Positions 14,001-24,882 of a DNA stretch of 64,000 nucleotides are shown here, piece after piece. Position 1 is the first letter of the stretch; each line of letters opens with the position of its first letter. Below the pieces are notes generated by a model. That model was not told the DNA's origin and did no database searches. It saw nothing but the letters and a program-made list of their open reading frames with translations. Source of the DNA: Rotaria sp. Silwood1 (Eukaryota; Rotifera; Eurotatoria; Philodinida; Philodinidae); the NCBI GenBank assembly GCA_905250075.1, contig CAJNOP010000002.1:5383565-5447564 (forward strand), in the 5' to 3' direction. The translations under genes and the position numbers were made by a program.

Positions 14001-16310
14001 TAGAACTATTTGGTGGCCACCCATGATTGTCTATAAGAGGCATGAAGTTTTTTTAAACTATGCGACTTGTTTCTTATATGTATGTAACGTGATGAACTCT
14101 TGTTGACATGTGAACTCAACGTCTAGGAGCTGTTTGTCTTTAGATTGTGCTTGTGGAAAAACAACTTCATCATAATTTTCATGTAATAATGTTTTATCAG
14201 ATATAAATATAATAGTAGGCGTAAGGCCATTTTTAGATGTACATAAACACACGCTAATTCTTTTTTGGATACTCAGCGTTTGGGTTTATATTTCTTATTC
14301 GCCTGTTTTTTGTCAACTGGCAATGTAAACACGTTCTAGTGAGAAATATTTTTCTGTCAACTAATAGAATTCTCCACAATCGATGAGATGAGAAAATGAA
14401 CTAACCGATTACTGAAAACTGATTATGTGTACAGCATCAAAAATTGGTTGCACAGACTTTTGCTTATTTAATTTATTTTAAAAAACGAATTTAGAGATTA
14501 AAATATAAAATGCAAAGTGCCACCATTTATTATGCGCCATCCAGTATATATATGGACTATTTTAAACAATATGAGACCCGCCTACCTTCTATTTGACTTT
14601 GACTCTTTATGAAGGTTATTTTTCTGTATAAGTTCTTTTAACATAGACAGATATGAAGATACTAGCTCATTCAGCTAACTATTCATTGAACTTAATTAAT
14701 TAAGCCTTTAGTAGCTATCTTCGTATATATATGTGTCATGAGCTTTATGATCACAGAATACTGATGATATCTCTAATAATGTGTATATTTTCGATATATT
14801 TGTGTAAAAGCAAACGTCAAACAGCGGAAGCTTTTCATATTATCATGTTATCAGAACCTATGTTGGACTTCGGCATAAAGAAACAATCATATATCTGGTG
14901 CAAAGTTACGCTATTTTGCAGATGCATATTTCTGGTTGATAATCAAAAGTTTAATTATTTAATTAAATTAACTGACTAGTCAAAATGATTATATAGTGAA
15001 ATTAAATAAATTAATTAATAGTAATTAGCAATTATCTTTCTAATGTACGAGAAAAGAATTCAAAAACTTCAGAATAGATTCTACAATATGAAGCTCTTCG
15101 TTGGTGAAATTTTCAGCAAGATCGAACGTAAAAAAATTTTCCATTAAAAATCGGTTTTCTAGAAACCTATCAAGTCTCAAAACAATACTTATTATCTGAT
15201 CATTGTTTAGAGATTTTGAAGAAGATTTTGTACCGTTTAGAATTGGTTGTAAATCTCTCATTCCTTAAAGTGAAAGTCAACTTTCTTTTTTGTATCAGGC
15301 CACTAACGCTAGCTTTTTTACTGTTAATTCTTCTAAACAGAAGTCTGTAGCACTGATTTTTTCTGAATATCTAGAAAAACTTAGCATACATGTAACCTAT
15401 AAAACTTAGCTCTAGGAAAGTTCATTTATTTCGAGATACAAGTGTTTTAGTTTTGCAAAGTCACGTCGCTAACGAATGATTTTGCTCCTATATTCTATAA
15501 GAAGGAAAATTTTCCATTGTTTTGAGTCTTATTATAATACTAGTTAAATTTGAAACATTCATTCTATAATGAAAAATATTTTAATTCTTAATTTATTTTA
15601 ATAGGTAATCAAATTACCAGAAGTGAAATTCGATCACTGTAATGGGTCTGATACGAGTAAACGTGGTTATACATGTTCATTATGGCTTTTATTTCATAGT
15701 ATGACTGTTAAACAGGCAATACTTCATGAACAAAATTTATGTAAGTTCATAAGAAAAATAAATTCATTAAATATTTTTTTTAACTTCAACTTTTTAATTA
15801 GTACCATCAAATGTAAAACCATCAGATATATTCTTATCAATTCGCGAATATATTCGAAATTTTTTTCTTTGTGAAGAATGTACTAAGCATTTTCTTAATA
15901 AGACATCGAATGCTGAACATGAAATAAAATCTTTTAAAGAAAGTGTTTTATATTTTTGGCGAGGTAATCAATGTATTATATTTGATTATAACAATTCTAA
16001 ATTATTTTATTATATAGGTCATAATAAAGTAAATAAACGACTACAACATGAACAAATGTCAAATGATCCAGCTTGGCCAAAAGTACAATTTCCAACAAAA
16101 CAACAATGTAATTCATGTGTTCTTCAAATAGATGAAAATAATGATGCTCTAGAATATGATGAAAATGAAACATACAATTATTTAAAAGATTATTATAATT
16201 TACAAAATATTACTAATCAAAAAGTTTTATCTAATAAAACAAATACAGCAACAAATCGACAATATAATCATTTATTATTAATTATATTTACATTTATTGT
16301 TACCTTTTGA
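11051..16310 (+). CDS. QSOX: Quiescin-type sulfhydryl oxidase
   Basis: Nine exons: 11051-11315, 11383-11641, 11707-11800, 11861-12117, 12173-12308, 12362-12475, 15605-15740, 15802-15963, 16018-16310; 571 residues. Order: signal peptide (about 1-20); thioredoxin-like domain with the active site CGFC at residues 70-73 (vertebrate QSOX has CGHC); a helical linker; an Erv/ALR FAD domain with RGYTCSLWLLFHSMTV (395-410), redox pair CEEC (444-447), FAD-binding HNKVN (476-480) and the C-terminal pair CNSC (505-508); an Asn-rich stalk; and a final hydrophobic segment (LLLIIFTFIVTF) with nothing after it, suggesting membrane or GPI anchoring. The enzyme makes disulfides in secreted proteins and passes electrons to oxygen. 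The start follows TTTGTAG with no gap. Intron 6 is 3,129 bp and filled with transposon remains. AATAAA is at 16421-16426. Confidence 0.9.
12538..13096. mobile_element. Foldback element in QSOX intron 6
   Basis: A long inverted repeat. The left end reads ATGACTCGCCAATCGAAATG; the right end, reverse-complemented, ATGTGACTCGCCAATAGAAT. Inner parts also pair: TAGATAGATCTTGTGA near 12,710 with the complement of TCACAAGATCCATCTA near 12,900, and AAAGAAATGTATTCTTC near 12,758 with GAAGAATACATTTCTTT near 12,857. The arms are about 250 bp each, noticeably diverged, with a short AT-rich loop. There is no open frame and no clear target duplication, so the superfamily is unknown. Confidence 0.7.
13692..14544 (-). 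mobile_element. Mariner-superfamily transposon relic, both ends present
   Basis: The ends are inverted and bordered by TA (13690-13691, 14545-14546). Left AACGGTGACCCATATTAAAT pairs with right, reverse-complemented, CTGGATGGCGCATAATAAAT, and the match runs on inward through TATTTTAATCTCTAAA on both sides. Inside, on the minus strand, a decayed transposase gives NGLTPTIIFISDKTLLHENY near 14,225 and WPPNSSNLNVL near 14,020, the latter matching the WPxxSPDLNPLDY block near the last catalytic residue. The frame is interrupted several times. At 853 bp it is shorter than a full element (about 1.3 kb), so the N-terminal half is deleted or unrecognisable. It lies within QSOX intron 6 on the opposite strand. 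Confidence 0.72.
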
Positions 16311-17779
16311 ACAAATAATAGGTTTCACTTAGGATAGAATTTTGATTTTGTCTATGATTTGCTATTACCTATCGATTATATGTTACAAATCTTTTTTCTG
16401 TTTACTTATTTTGGCATTCGAATAAATAAACTAAAGATTCTCATGATTATGGATAAATTATTTTGTATTAGTCTCAAATAATAATTTTCTTTATTCATCC
16501 TAACTTTTGAATCATATTAATAGACAAACTAAACTAATAGTATAAATACTGTTGGATAAGATCGTAAATCTTTCACTGTTTCAGATTTTACTTTCAATAG
16601 ATTAGAAAGATAGGGCATGAAATTTTGTATAATTTTATGTATTTTGTTTTTGTTTTGTTGGAAGCAAACAGAAATTTTCAAGGACTAAATAGTCTTAGCG
16701 AGGTTTATCACTTTTGGACGCTACGAATAATAACTATCGTACACTAATGATTCATCGATTATAAACTTAATATGACAAATAATAGCGTTGATCAATGCGG
16801 TTTTTTACGCTAGATAAATTAACATATCGATTATGTTCACTGATTGATTTATGCAGCGTCAGATAGATATGATAACATATACTATTTGACCCTGGATATA
16901 TTAATCTATGAATCTAATCGATATGTTAATTTATCGAGCATAACAAACTGTATCGATTTACGTTAATAGTTTTTATATTGGATTTATAATAGAAAAATCA
17001 CGAGTACCATAGTTGTTATACGAAGAGTTCAAAAAAAAATAAATCTAGATAAGACTATTTCGTTGTCGAAATTTTGTTTTGCATTCAGCGAAAGTCAAGC
17101 AAATAGGCAGAAATATGCAGAACTTCAAGCTCTATGTTTCGAACCTATTGAAAATGACATATCAAGAGATGACACGTTCACGATGTCATCTCCCGGTGCC
17201 TTGTCTTAGATCAGAACCAGTGTCATCAATTTATGAAATTGAAACTTGATAATCGCACAACGATATATATAGATTCTGTTCTCTTTTTGAAAGACTAAAA
17301 TATTCATCAGCATCTCGACATCTAATTCATTTTGTTGCAAAAACAATACTTCTCAAACATATGTATTTCGATAATCGTTTAATGTCAATTCTACAAACGT
17401 CAAGTTCCATCTCTACCATGGCTTTGCTTTTCGATCTGTGATAGCGACATGAATTGTTTTGTGACTGTTATTTATACCTTGCATCTTTCTTCTTTTTTTG
17501 AAGCTCAAATCTGTGGCATCAGTTGAGCGTACTTTCTCACTCTATAATCAATTTACTTTTTTAAGAAAATATAAAATTCTAGTTTGTTACTTCAGCACAA
17601 CTTTCATCGAAAATATTTATAACACATGAATAGCTCACACTTCTATCACGACGCATTTAGTAACGCGCGCCAACATGTCATCAATCAAAAACCAAAAAAA
17701 AACCAAACAATAAGCTAAGCTACACTATACTTCATATGATATATTCAATGCAAATATTATTATTATATTAACCTTGACC
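16311..17779. other. Spacer between QSOX and SAM-like gene A
   Basis: Apart from the QSOX 3' UTR and a small inverted-repeat element near 16.8-17.0 kb (listed separately), I see no gene. The last 150 bp before the next start codon are AT-rich and include the (AAT)n tract that runs into the coding sequence. Confidence 0.45.
16788..16961. repeat. Small inverted-repeat element (MITE-like)
   Basis: GATAAATTAACATATCGATT at 16813-16832 is matched exactly by its reverse complement at 16916-16935. The pairing continues outward less perfectly (CAATGCGGTTTTTTACGCTA on the left against GATACAGTTTGTTATGCTC on the complement of the right), giving arms of about 45 bp around an 83 bp loop. No clear target duplication was found. 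Confidence 0.55.
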
Positions 17780-18778
17780 ATGAATAATAATAATAATAAT
17801 AATAATAATGATAATACTGAAGAACTTATTAGGTATCTTCTTCAGTATGGAATATCCGATAGAATGATTGCGATTGTTGAAAGTAAATATTAAATTACAT
17901 TTATAGATTGTCTCTTCTTTTCTTTTTTAAATAGAACAACACATTTGTGATGAAGATTTACAGATGATGGATCGTGATGATGTCGAACATTTATTTAAAA
18001 ATGAATATGGTTTTACATTTCGTGATCGTAAACAATTTTGGAATATATTACAAAAAATTGTAGACAATCAAAAATATTTATTTAAATAATAGTTTTTTTT
18101 TGTATTGTTTTCTTATTTTAGCAATCAAATCAAAATTCTAAAATAAAACATGGACGAATTCTTGATTCATCGGTATACAATTTTTTTAAATCTACATTGA
18201 TGAAGAAATCCTTGTTTTAGGCAATTCTTGAACATATCTATGAATTTACTGCTGAAGACCTTGACAATAATGATTTAAAAGAAAGACAATCTATTACATC
18301 TTTATCATCAAATATAAATCGACAATCAACTGTTATTAGTCTTTTTGATAATAAAACATTAAATGATGATAGTAATAATTCAAATTCTTCATCATATATT
18401 TCAGAATTATCATTATCATCTGATTATGTATTTACATATCCAAGCATATTACCATGTTTTTCTGCTAAAATCAAGGAAGCACTTACAACAAATACAATTC
18501 ATAGACAATGGGCAACTTTCATTAATGAACTTGCTCGATGGGTTATGTCAATAAAACCATGTCTTCGTGAACAACATGAATATCAAGCTATTGGACAAAC
18601 ATTATATGAAAAGTATCCCTGTATAGGTACAACTGGTCCAAAACCTTGGTCATTTTTATGTCGAGGTCTTAGTCAACGAATTCGAACAGAAAGATGGCAA
18701 AGACGAAAGACATTTACAGGAAGAAAACGAAAAGAAAGTGACATGAAAAACAATGATGGAATTTATGACAATATGTGA
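17780..18778 (+). CDS. SAM-like domain protein, paralogue A
   Basis: Four exons: 17780-17882, 17935-18059, 18122-18172, 18221-18778; 278 residues. It opens with nine asparagines from an (AAT)9 tract. Residues about 13-76 form a SAM-like helical bundle (ELIRYLLQYGISDRMIAIVE, then DRDDVEHLFKNEYGFTF and DRKQFWNILQKI). A Ser/Asn-rich linker follows, then a conserved C-terminal module (WATFINELARWV, YQAIGQTLYEKYPCI, PWSFLCRGLSQRIRTERW) and a basic tail (RKTFTGRKRKES). The C-terminal module recalls SAMD3-like proteins, whose function is poorly known; this is tentative. Protein-protein interaction through the SAM-like domain is inferred; the basic end could suit nuclear or nucleic-acid contacts. Intron phases (1, 0, 0) match paralogue B. 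Confidence 0.75.
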
Positions 18779-21700
18779 TCGGAAATTCTTTACTTGTCTT
18801 TTTCTTTTTTGAATTATTTCAGGCCCTTTTTCTTTTGCGGGCTAACATATAAGCTTTAACATATTAATTAAAGATTTATTTTTGGAAATTTTTAAAAGTT
18901 TTGATTTCGTCTTGATAATAATTAGATATGAATGAATCCGTATTCGTAATGCGTACATAAGATAAATCAATCATAAATTGTTGTAAAAAGTTGCCCAAAT
19001 TGTACAACTTTAATAATTAGTCTATTTAAGAAATTACCGAAATTGATATTCATCATTTGAGATCATATTAGACCTTATTGTATGTGCAGTCCAGACTTAG
19101 ATACATACCGAAAAGTCAAAAGGCAGAATTTTGATGTGAAATATTACCCATATATAGACCGAATATTACGTTGAATATTTTATTGTTCTTTTATCGAGAT
19201 ATCTAATTTATGAAAAACAATTGTTTACTACAGGCATAATACTAATATCGATCGATATGCTCGGAGCTAAAGTTCCATTATTTGTATTTCTGCCAATTAT
19301 TGTTTCAATGATGTGATTATCGATAGTGCCGGTTTTTGATGATCTTTATTTCGATGGCAGAAATTATCAGAAATATGTTGAGATGATATTTGTAGTCTTA
19401 GAAATGTTCTAAAATTATGTGCATGAATACTAATTATACTTAGTAAATCTAGTGAGCTGCTAAAGTAATAACTAACTAACATAAGTAACTGTGTAAGTTC
19501 ATGTCTAGTTTGACAACTAAGAAAATACCAAATCGTAATCATGATGCACACGTTATAGTTGCACAGATGCGATAAACCTAGAATAGTCAAAAAGTTCGTG
19601 TACTCGCAAATATTGATTCATAGAAAAAAATATTTTACTAATCTGTTTACAGTAAATGTTCACAGTAATCTCCAGGATATTCAATACAAAGCTTCATCTT
19701 TCGAATCGATTTCTAGAAAATCTTTTGGCATCCTGAACAGATATTTAGTTAAGTTCTTTGATTATTGCTTGAGCCAAACTTGTAATATCTGGATATGTAT
19801 CAACGTTACTTTTCAAGCGATTGAACAACTAGAATTGTGAAGGCGCAAGGTCAGAAGCAGAGATGACAGTGGCTGGTTTTTTGACTCGACCTGCCAATCC
19901 GATCTGTCCGAGACCGAACCCAACCCACTTCCTGGGTTGAAGAATCACCAACCCGCCACAATCTGCTCACAAGCTAATACAAACTTTATTAGTATACTAG
20001 TTACTTACAAATCCATTAGGTTTTTTATTAACCTATTTTATTTTTTTATATGTGAAACTAAGATTTTTGTAATTAGAATATTATTTGTGATTTATGAGCA
20101 TAGACATAATTGTTTTAAAATGTCAATAAAAATGCAAGACCGGCAATAGTGAAGTAAAAGTGAGTATATGGTCATGCATATAATATTAATAAACCAGGCA
20201 TAACTTGAGGATAGAGTGAATTTGATTCTTCTTTTTACACGTATCCCTTTAATCGAACTGAGAGAGAAAAGTGCATTTATCATCGGGTATACGAAAGTTC
20301 TGTACTAATTGGTTTTTTATATAGTGCTATGATCAAATATCGTAGAGGCTTCATTGTTCTTTTGTTAGAAAGAGTAGTATTTAGTGGAAAAATACATGAA
20401 AAGATTTGGTTGGAAATTTTTTTCAAAGACTAAAAACAATTTTTGAACAAAAGAAATTAAAAAACTCTTTCGCAACTTTGGTCATAACTTTTTATCAAAA
20501 GATATTTCTTTGAGCTTTTTGATCATTCACTTTCGATCTTATCAAACACCGTATGTATATAAGTGTGCCTTATAATAAAGGCTTTGGTTTTGTATCAAAA
20601 TATTTGGTTTTTCATAAAAGAGAATAGATATCGGATAAAAGTACTACAAAACTTAATTTAGTCTGTTTTGAATTTATGAAAAGAAAAACATGTTTCGCTA
20701 AATATCTAAAAGTGAATCTCTATCCTATTCCAAATGGTGTCGTTTTGCAGAACTCAATAAGTGTTCTTTTTGTACAAAATTTATAACTTCTGGCAACCTC
20801 TTTCTTAGAATAAACTTCATTTTTTATGACTGTAATCGACAGAGATGAGAAGCATTCATGTCAGATAATATCACAAAAACGTTTATTTCGCCCATTATAA
20901 AATATATGCAGAGAGAGTTTTTACAGCAACAGTGTTATATTCCTATCTTGTACAACTCACATTCAACGAATAAACATATAATCAATTTAATGCCATGATA
21001 TCTTTTCTAGATTCAAAATAAATTGCGGAAGAGTTTCCGAAACTTTCTGTGTAAAACCTCTTCTGGTCTTTGAAGAAAATTTCCAATCGAGTTCTATGAT
21101 TTATTTTTTCACTAGACAGGTTGTTCCTTGTAACAAAAAAACAATGAAATCTGTGCGATATTCCATCGTAGTGCTATATCAAAAAACAAAATCAATGCAG
21201 AATGTTTGTATTGCTGGAATGAAAAGCGAACTTTGTCAACGAGTTGAACAAGATTGAACCTGCAGGTGCACGTAAAACTAAAATCTGATCTGAAAACTCT
21301 GAAATCATGAAAATCCCTAGTTCGTATCTTTTCAGAGACCCAATTCGTCCCACGGACCACGGGTCGGGTGCAAGTTCGATGGATTGAATGAAAACAGGTC
21401 AAATCCCCAATATCTCTGGTTCAAGAAGTTATGATTGACAAGTCATAAGTTTGATTTTTGATCTTCTTGTGGATAATTAAAAATAATATCGTTTATACGT
21501 GGTCTTGCATTATTATTATAATGCAATGTAATGCCATTTGTTATTGATGATGGTTTTTGTTTGTGTATCTTTTTAATTGATCTTTATACATATTCACCTT
21601 GCCAATATATAACATGTATTGGTGTTCTAAAAAGTAGATCATGAATAAGTAATGGTCGATTAATTATAAAAAAAATTGTAAGTAATGTTTATTTTAGAAT

Positions 21701-23850
21701 GATTGTCTTCTCATTACTGTCGGAGGACCTTCTTCTTTTACTATACATGCTTTAAATCGTTCTTTTGATTTAATTTTGTGATGATAAATTCAAGTATCAC
21801 CTTCCGTGACAATATTATACAATATTCAGGTATCACGTTCAAGCTACTGTAAATTTTCATTACAAATATAAATACACCGTTGTCTAAAAGTAAGTTCATG
21901 AAGTACTTGTCTTGACGATACTTTTCGTAAGACAAGATGTTATTCGAGAATAGTATCGACACAACGATGTGATAGATCTACAATGATAGTAATACAATCA
22001 ATACTAACATATGCATAATCGTTCATTAGAATATTTAATAGCATCGATATTTTCTAGATTAATGACAGTTATTGAACGATCACTTTGGAATCGTCTTTCA
22101 ACGACTCTTATCTACTTAAAAATCGATGAATCCATTGGCAACAGTACGAAATGACACATAACATTGTTCATAAATTGTAATTAGTTCATCATGCATTTGT
22201 GTTGCAATAGGATCTAATAACAAACAAATTTTTATAAATGATCGTATAGACAGTTTTCTATATAAGATATAGCTGGCGAAAAAATTTGTAAAGAACTTGT
22301 CGCATTAGATATTTGTGAAAGCTAGTCTTCATGGTTTAATACACAATGTCAGGAATAAAAACAAGGAGCATCAAATTTTAGATTGATACTGTGAGAAGCT
22401 TTTGATTATCCTATGTGTGTGACTATACATGATAAATATTGAGAAAGAGTGAGCGTAACGAAGCATTGCTAAAATGAAATTCACGAACATAGATCATGGA
22501 GCGATATTCGATGGTCTTCATTTCGATGAACTTTCTATTGATAATGTTTATTTTAACGATGGATGTATACAACCCCAAAATTGAGTTTGCTTGAAAATTT
22601 AATCTGTTGACAAACAAATATAAAATTATTTTCGGTAGAAACTTTCGGAATACTTTATCAGTTAGTAGACCTATCTATGAGCAAAGTTTTTCATTGAGGT
22701 TTTACTTTTTGATTTTTTGGTGTACGCCGAAAACTGAGTCTAAAATTCAGTAAAATAATCATAACTCAGTTTCAAAGAATCATGGGGACAAATCTTTTTT
22801 CGTCTTTAGCTAGTCTCATCAAGGCATTCTAGAAGGCACAATATGAGCTCAAACGGTGGGTATCAGTTTAAATCGTTTCCTCCGTAAGTAAAATGAACAA
22901 GTACAAAAAAATAGATATTGTTTAGAATCTATAATTATTCTCTTGTCTTATATTGAGAACTTTTTTACTTGGTATTATTATGCTAAACAATTAAAATTTT
23001 ATTGTCGTAAAAAAATAATGTGATTGTTCATTTTACAATTGGATATCATTCCAAATAATGTTAATTGTGTTCTTAGAAAAACTAAGTCATTTTTAGTATT
23101 CTTTTATTTTAACTTTATGATAGAAAACCTGTTTATGAAATTCTTGTTGGATAAATACGTAAGAAATAATGAACTTATCTTTCTGGTAAACAAAACGTTT
23201 TAGAAATACATTATCTTTTGCTTACAAATCAAATGAATCCAGCAATGGATGTCCTCCTTTTTACATAAAAACGTTAATGATTACGTGTTTCGATATGTAT
23301 ATGAAGGCGGTAAATGATAAACATCAATCTTACCTTCCTTTTCCTTTTTGTTAACTGTCAGCAATCAAAATATATATTAGTATTGAAATGTGTTGCCATA
23401 AAACTCCATAACCAATGACACTTATTTCTTCAACAAAAATTACTTGAGCTATAATAGAGGTTAAACATTTTCTAATGATATAATTACGTAAATGCGCCAC
23501 GAGTCTAAATTGATAAGATATACTTACATAAAATAGATTAGTAATAAATACAAACAGTTGCCTAAGGCTTTTTCTTTCTATGACGTGATATCGGTTTTTT
23601 CTTTTACTTACTCATAAATGAATCTTCTCTATCGCTTAATATTTACATTTTTTCATGATTCACTCTCTATTAGTACTCTGTCAATGTGCGTTTTATTACG
23701 CCTGATTGCACGCACAGCGATCAAGTATTAAATACACAAGTTTGCTTATGCAGCTTCTTTTGTAGGCCTATCTATTCATCATAAAATAAAAAATCGACGA
23801 GTAGACGTTGAAAACATCAAGAGCATCGAACGAACCTTGTTTTAAGTATC
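18779..23850. other. 5 kb spacer separating the two SAM-like paralogues
   Basis: No host exons are recognised. A mariner relic occupies about 21.43-22.29 kb (listed). Two short GC-richer islands, about 19,850-19,985 (with GAACCCAACCCACTTCCTGG) and 21,240-21,400 (with ACGGACCACGGGTCGGG), look like debris of other repeats but have no defined ends. The remainder is AT-rich sequence with no structure I can name. Confidence 0.45.
21430..22290 (-). pseudogene. Mariner transposase relic (second family)
   Basis: Minus-strand conceptual fragments line up in order with mariner transposases: FRTVANGFIDF near 22,150 (helix-turn-helix region), LVLRKVSSRQVLHELT near 21,930, NIVTEGDT followed by IYHHKIKSKE near 21,800 (first catalytic block, normally TGDETWIYHYDPE), EEGPPTVMRRQSF near 21,730, and LHYNNNARPRINDIIFNYP near 21,520 (second block, normally HDNARPH). 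Several stops and shifts interrupt it, so it is dead. The sequence differs from the relics at 5.0, 13.7 and 43.4 kb, so it is a separate lineage. Terminal repeats were not located. Confidence 0.75.
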
Positions 23851-24882
23851 ATGTCAATAATCCATCATCCTCAAATTATTTCAAATCTTCTTCGAGATGG
23901 TGTATCTCATGCAATGATTAAGATTCTTGAAGGTATACGAGACTGTTCTTTTATTTGTAATATGCCTAATTATTGTATTTTTTTTTTTTTATAAATGTGT
24001 ACTATTTTTTTTATATTAATAGAACAACGTATCAATGATGACGATTTACAAACAATTGATCGAGATGATATTGAACATCTATTTAAAAATGACTATGGTT
24101 TTACATTTCGTGATCGTAAACGATTTTGGAATGCCATACAAAAAGTTGTGTGTAGAAAAAAAAAATTATTTCAATTAGTAAATATTTATTTTTTACTTGT
24201 ATTTATTTTTTCTAGCAACAAAAAAATACAAACAATAATGTCATTTATATAGAAACCGAAGATGAATCTCCTGTATGAAAAATAAAACAATCTTACAAAA
24301 AAAAAACCATGTTTCTATTTTTATTTTTATTAAAAGGATATTTATGAAGTAAATAATATGGAATCTTCAAATTATCATTTAAGAGAGCAATATATTCCAT
24401 TACCATCATCATCAAATATTCCTTCATCGGTAAGGATATATAATCATTCCAGTACTGATGTTCAAAACCCTACGTTTGGAGAAAACAGCTCTTCAAATAA
24501 TGGTGATAGTCTCAAAAAAATAGCAGTAGCATTGCCTATTTATGATGCATTTATGGAAGATTCTCAACCAAAAACATCAGCAAATTTTGAATTTAAATAT
24601 CCACTTGAATTCCCAAGATTTTCACAAAATGTTATGACAGCTTTAGAAACAGATAATATTGACAGTCAATGGAAAACATTAATAAATGAACTTGTTCAAT
24701 GGATATCAAGTAAAAAATCGTCTCCTCTAGTGAGACGTGAATGTCAACTTATTGGAGAGACTTTATTTAAAAAATATCCATGTATTGGTAAAAATGGTTA
24801 TCGACCATGGTCTCGTTTATGTAGATGTATTACACGAGGCCTTCGTAAAGAAAGAACTCGAAAAGATTCATCACATGGATAA
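23851..24882 (+). CDS. SAM-like domain protein, paralogue B
   Basis: Four exons: 23851-23932, 24023-24147, 24216-24272, 24337-24882; 269 residues. The SAM-like domain (residues about 5-69) matches paralogue A at 28 of 37 positions in its second half; exon 2 is exactly 125 nt in both genes and all three intron phases agree, so they arose by duplication. The linker (about 85-195) is Ser/Asn-rich and unalignable with A. The C-terminal module is conserved: WKTLINELVQWI, CQLIGETLFKKYPCIGKNGY, RPWSRLCRCITRGLRKER. It lacks the N-terminal poly-Asn of A. An acceptor-like TTTTAAG ends 4 nt before the ATG. AATAAA occurs at 24893-24898, 11 nt past the stop. The function is unknown; it is probably a SAM-mediated adaptor or regulator. 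Confidence 0.75.

Noticed and set aside
19860-19970. Possible hAT element (CAGTGGCTGG... / ...ACCCGCCAC)
   Set aside because: The ends match only loosely and no 8 bp duplication flanks them.
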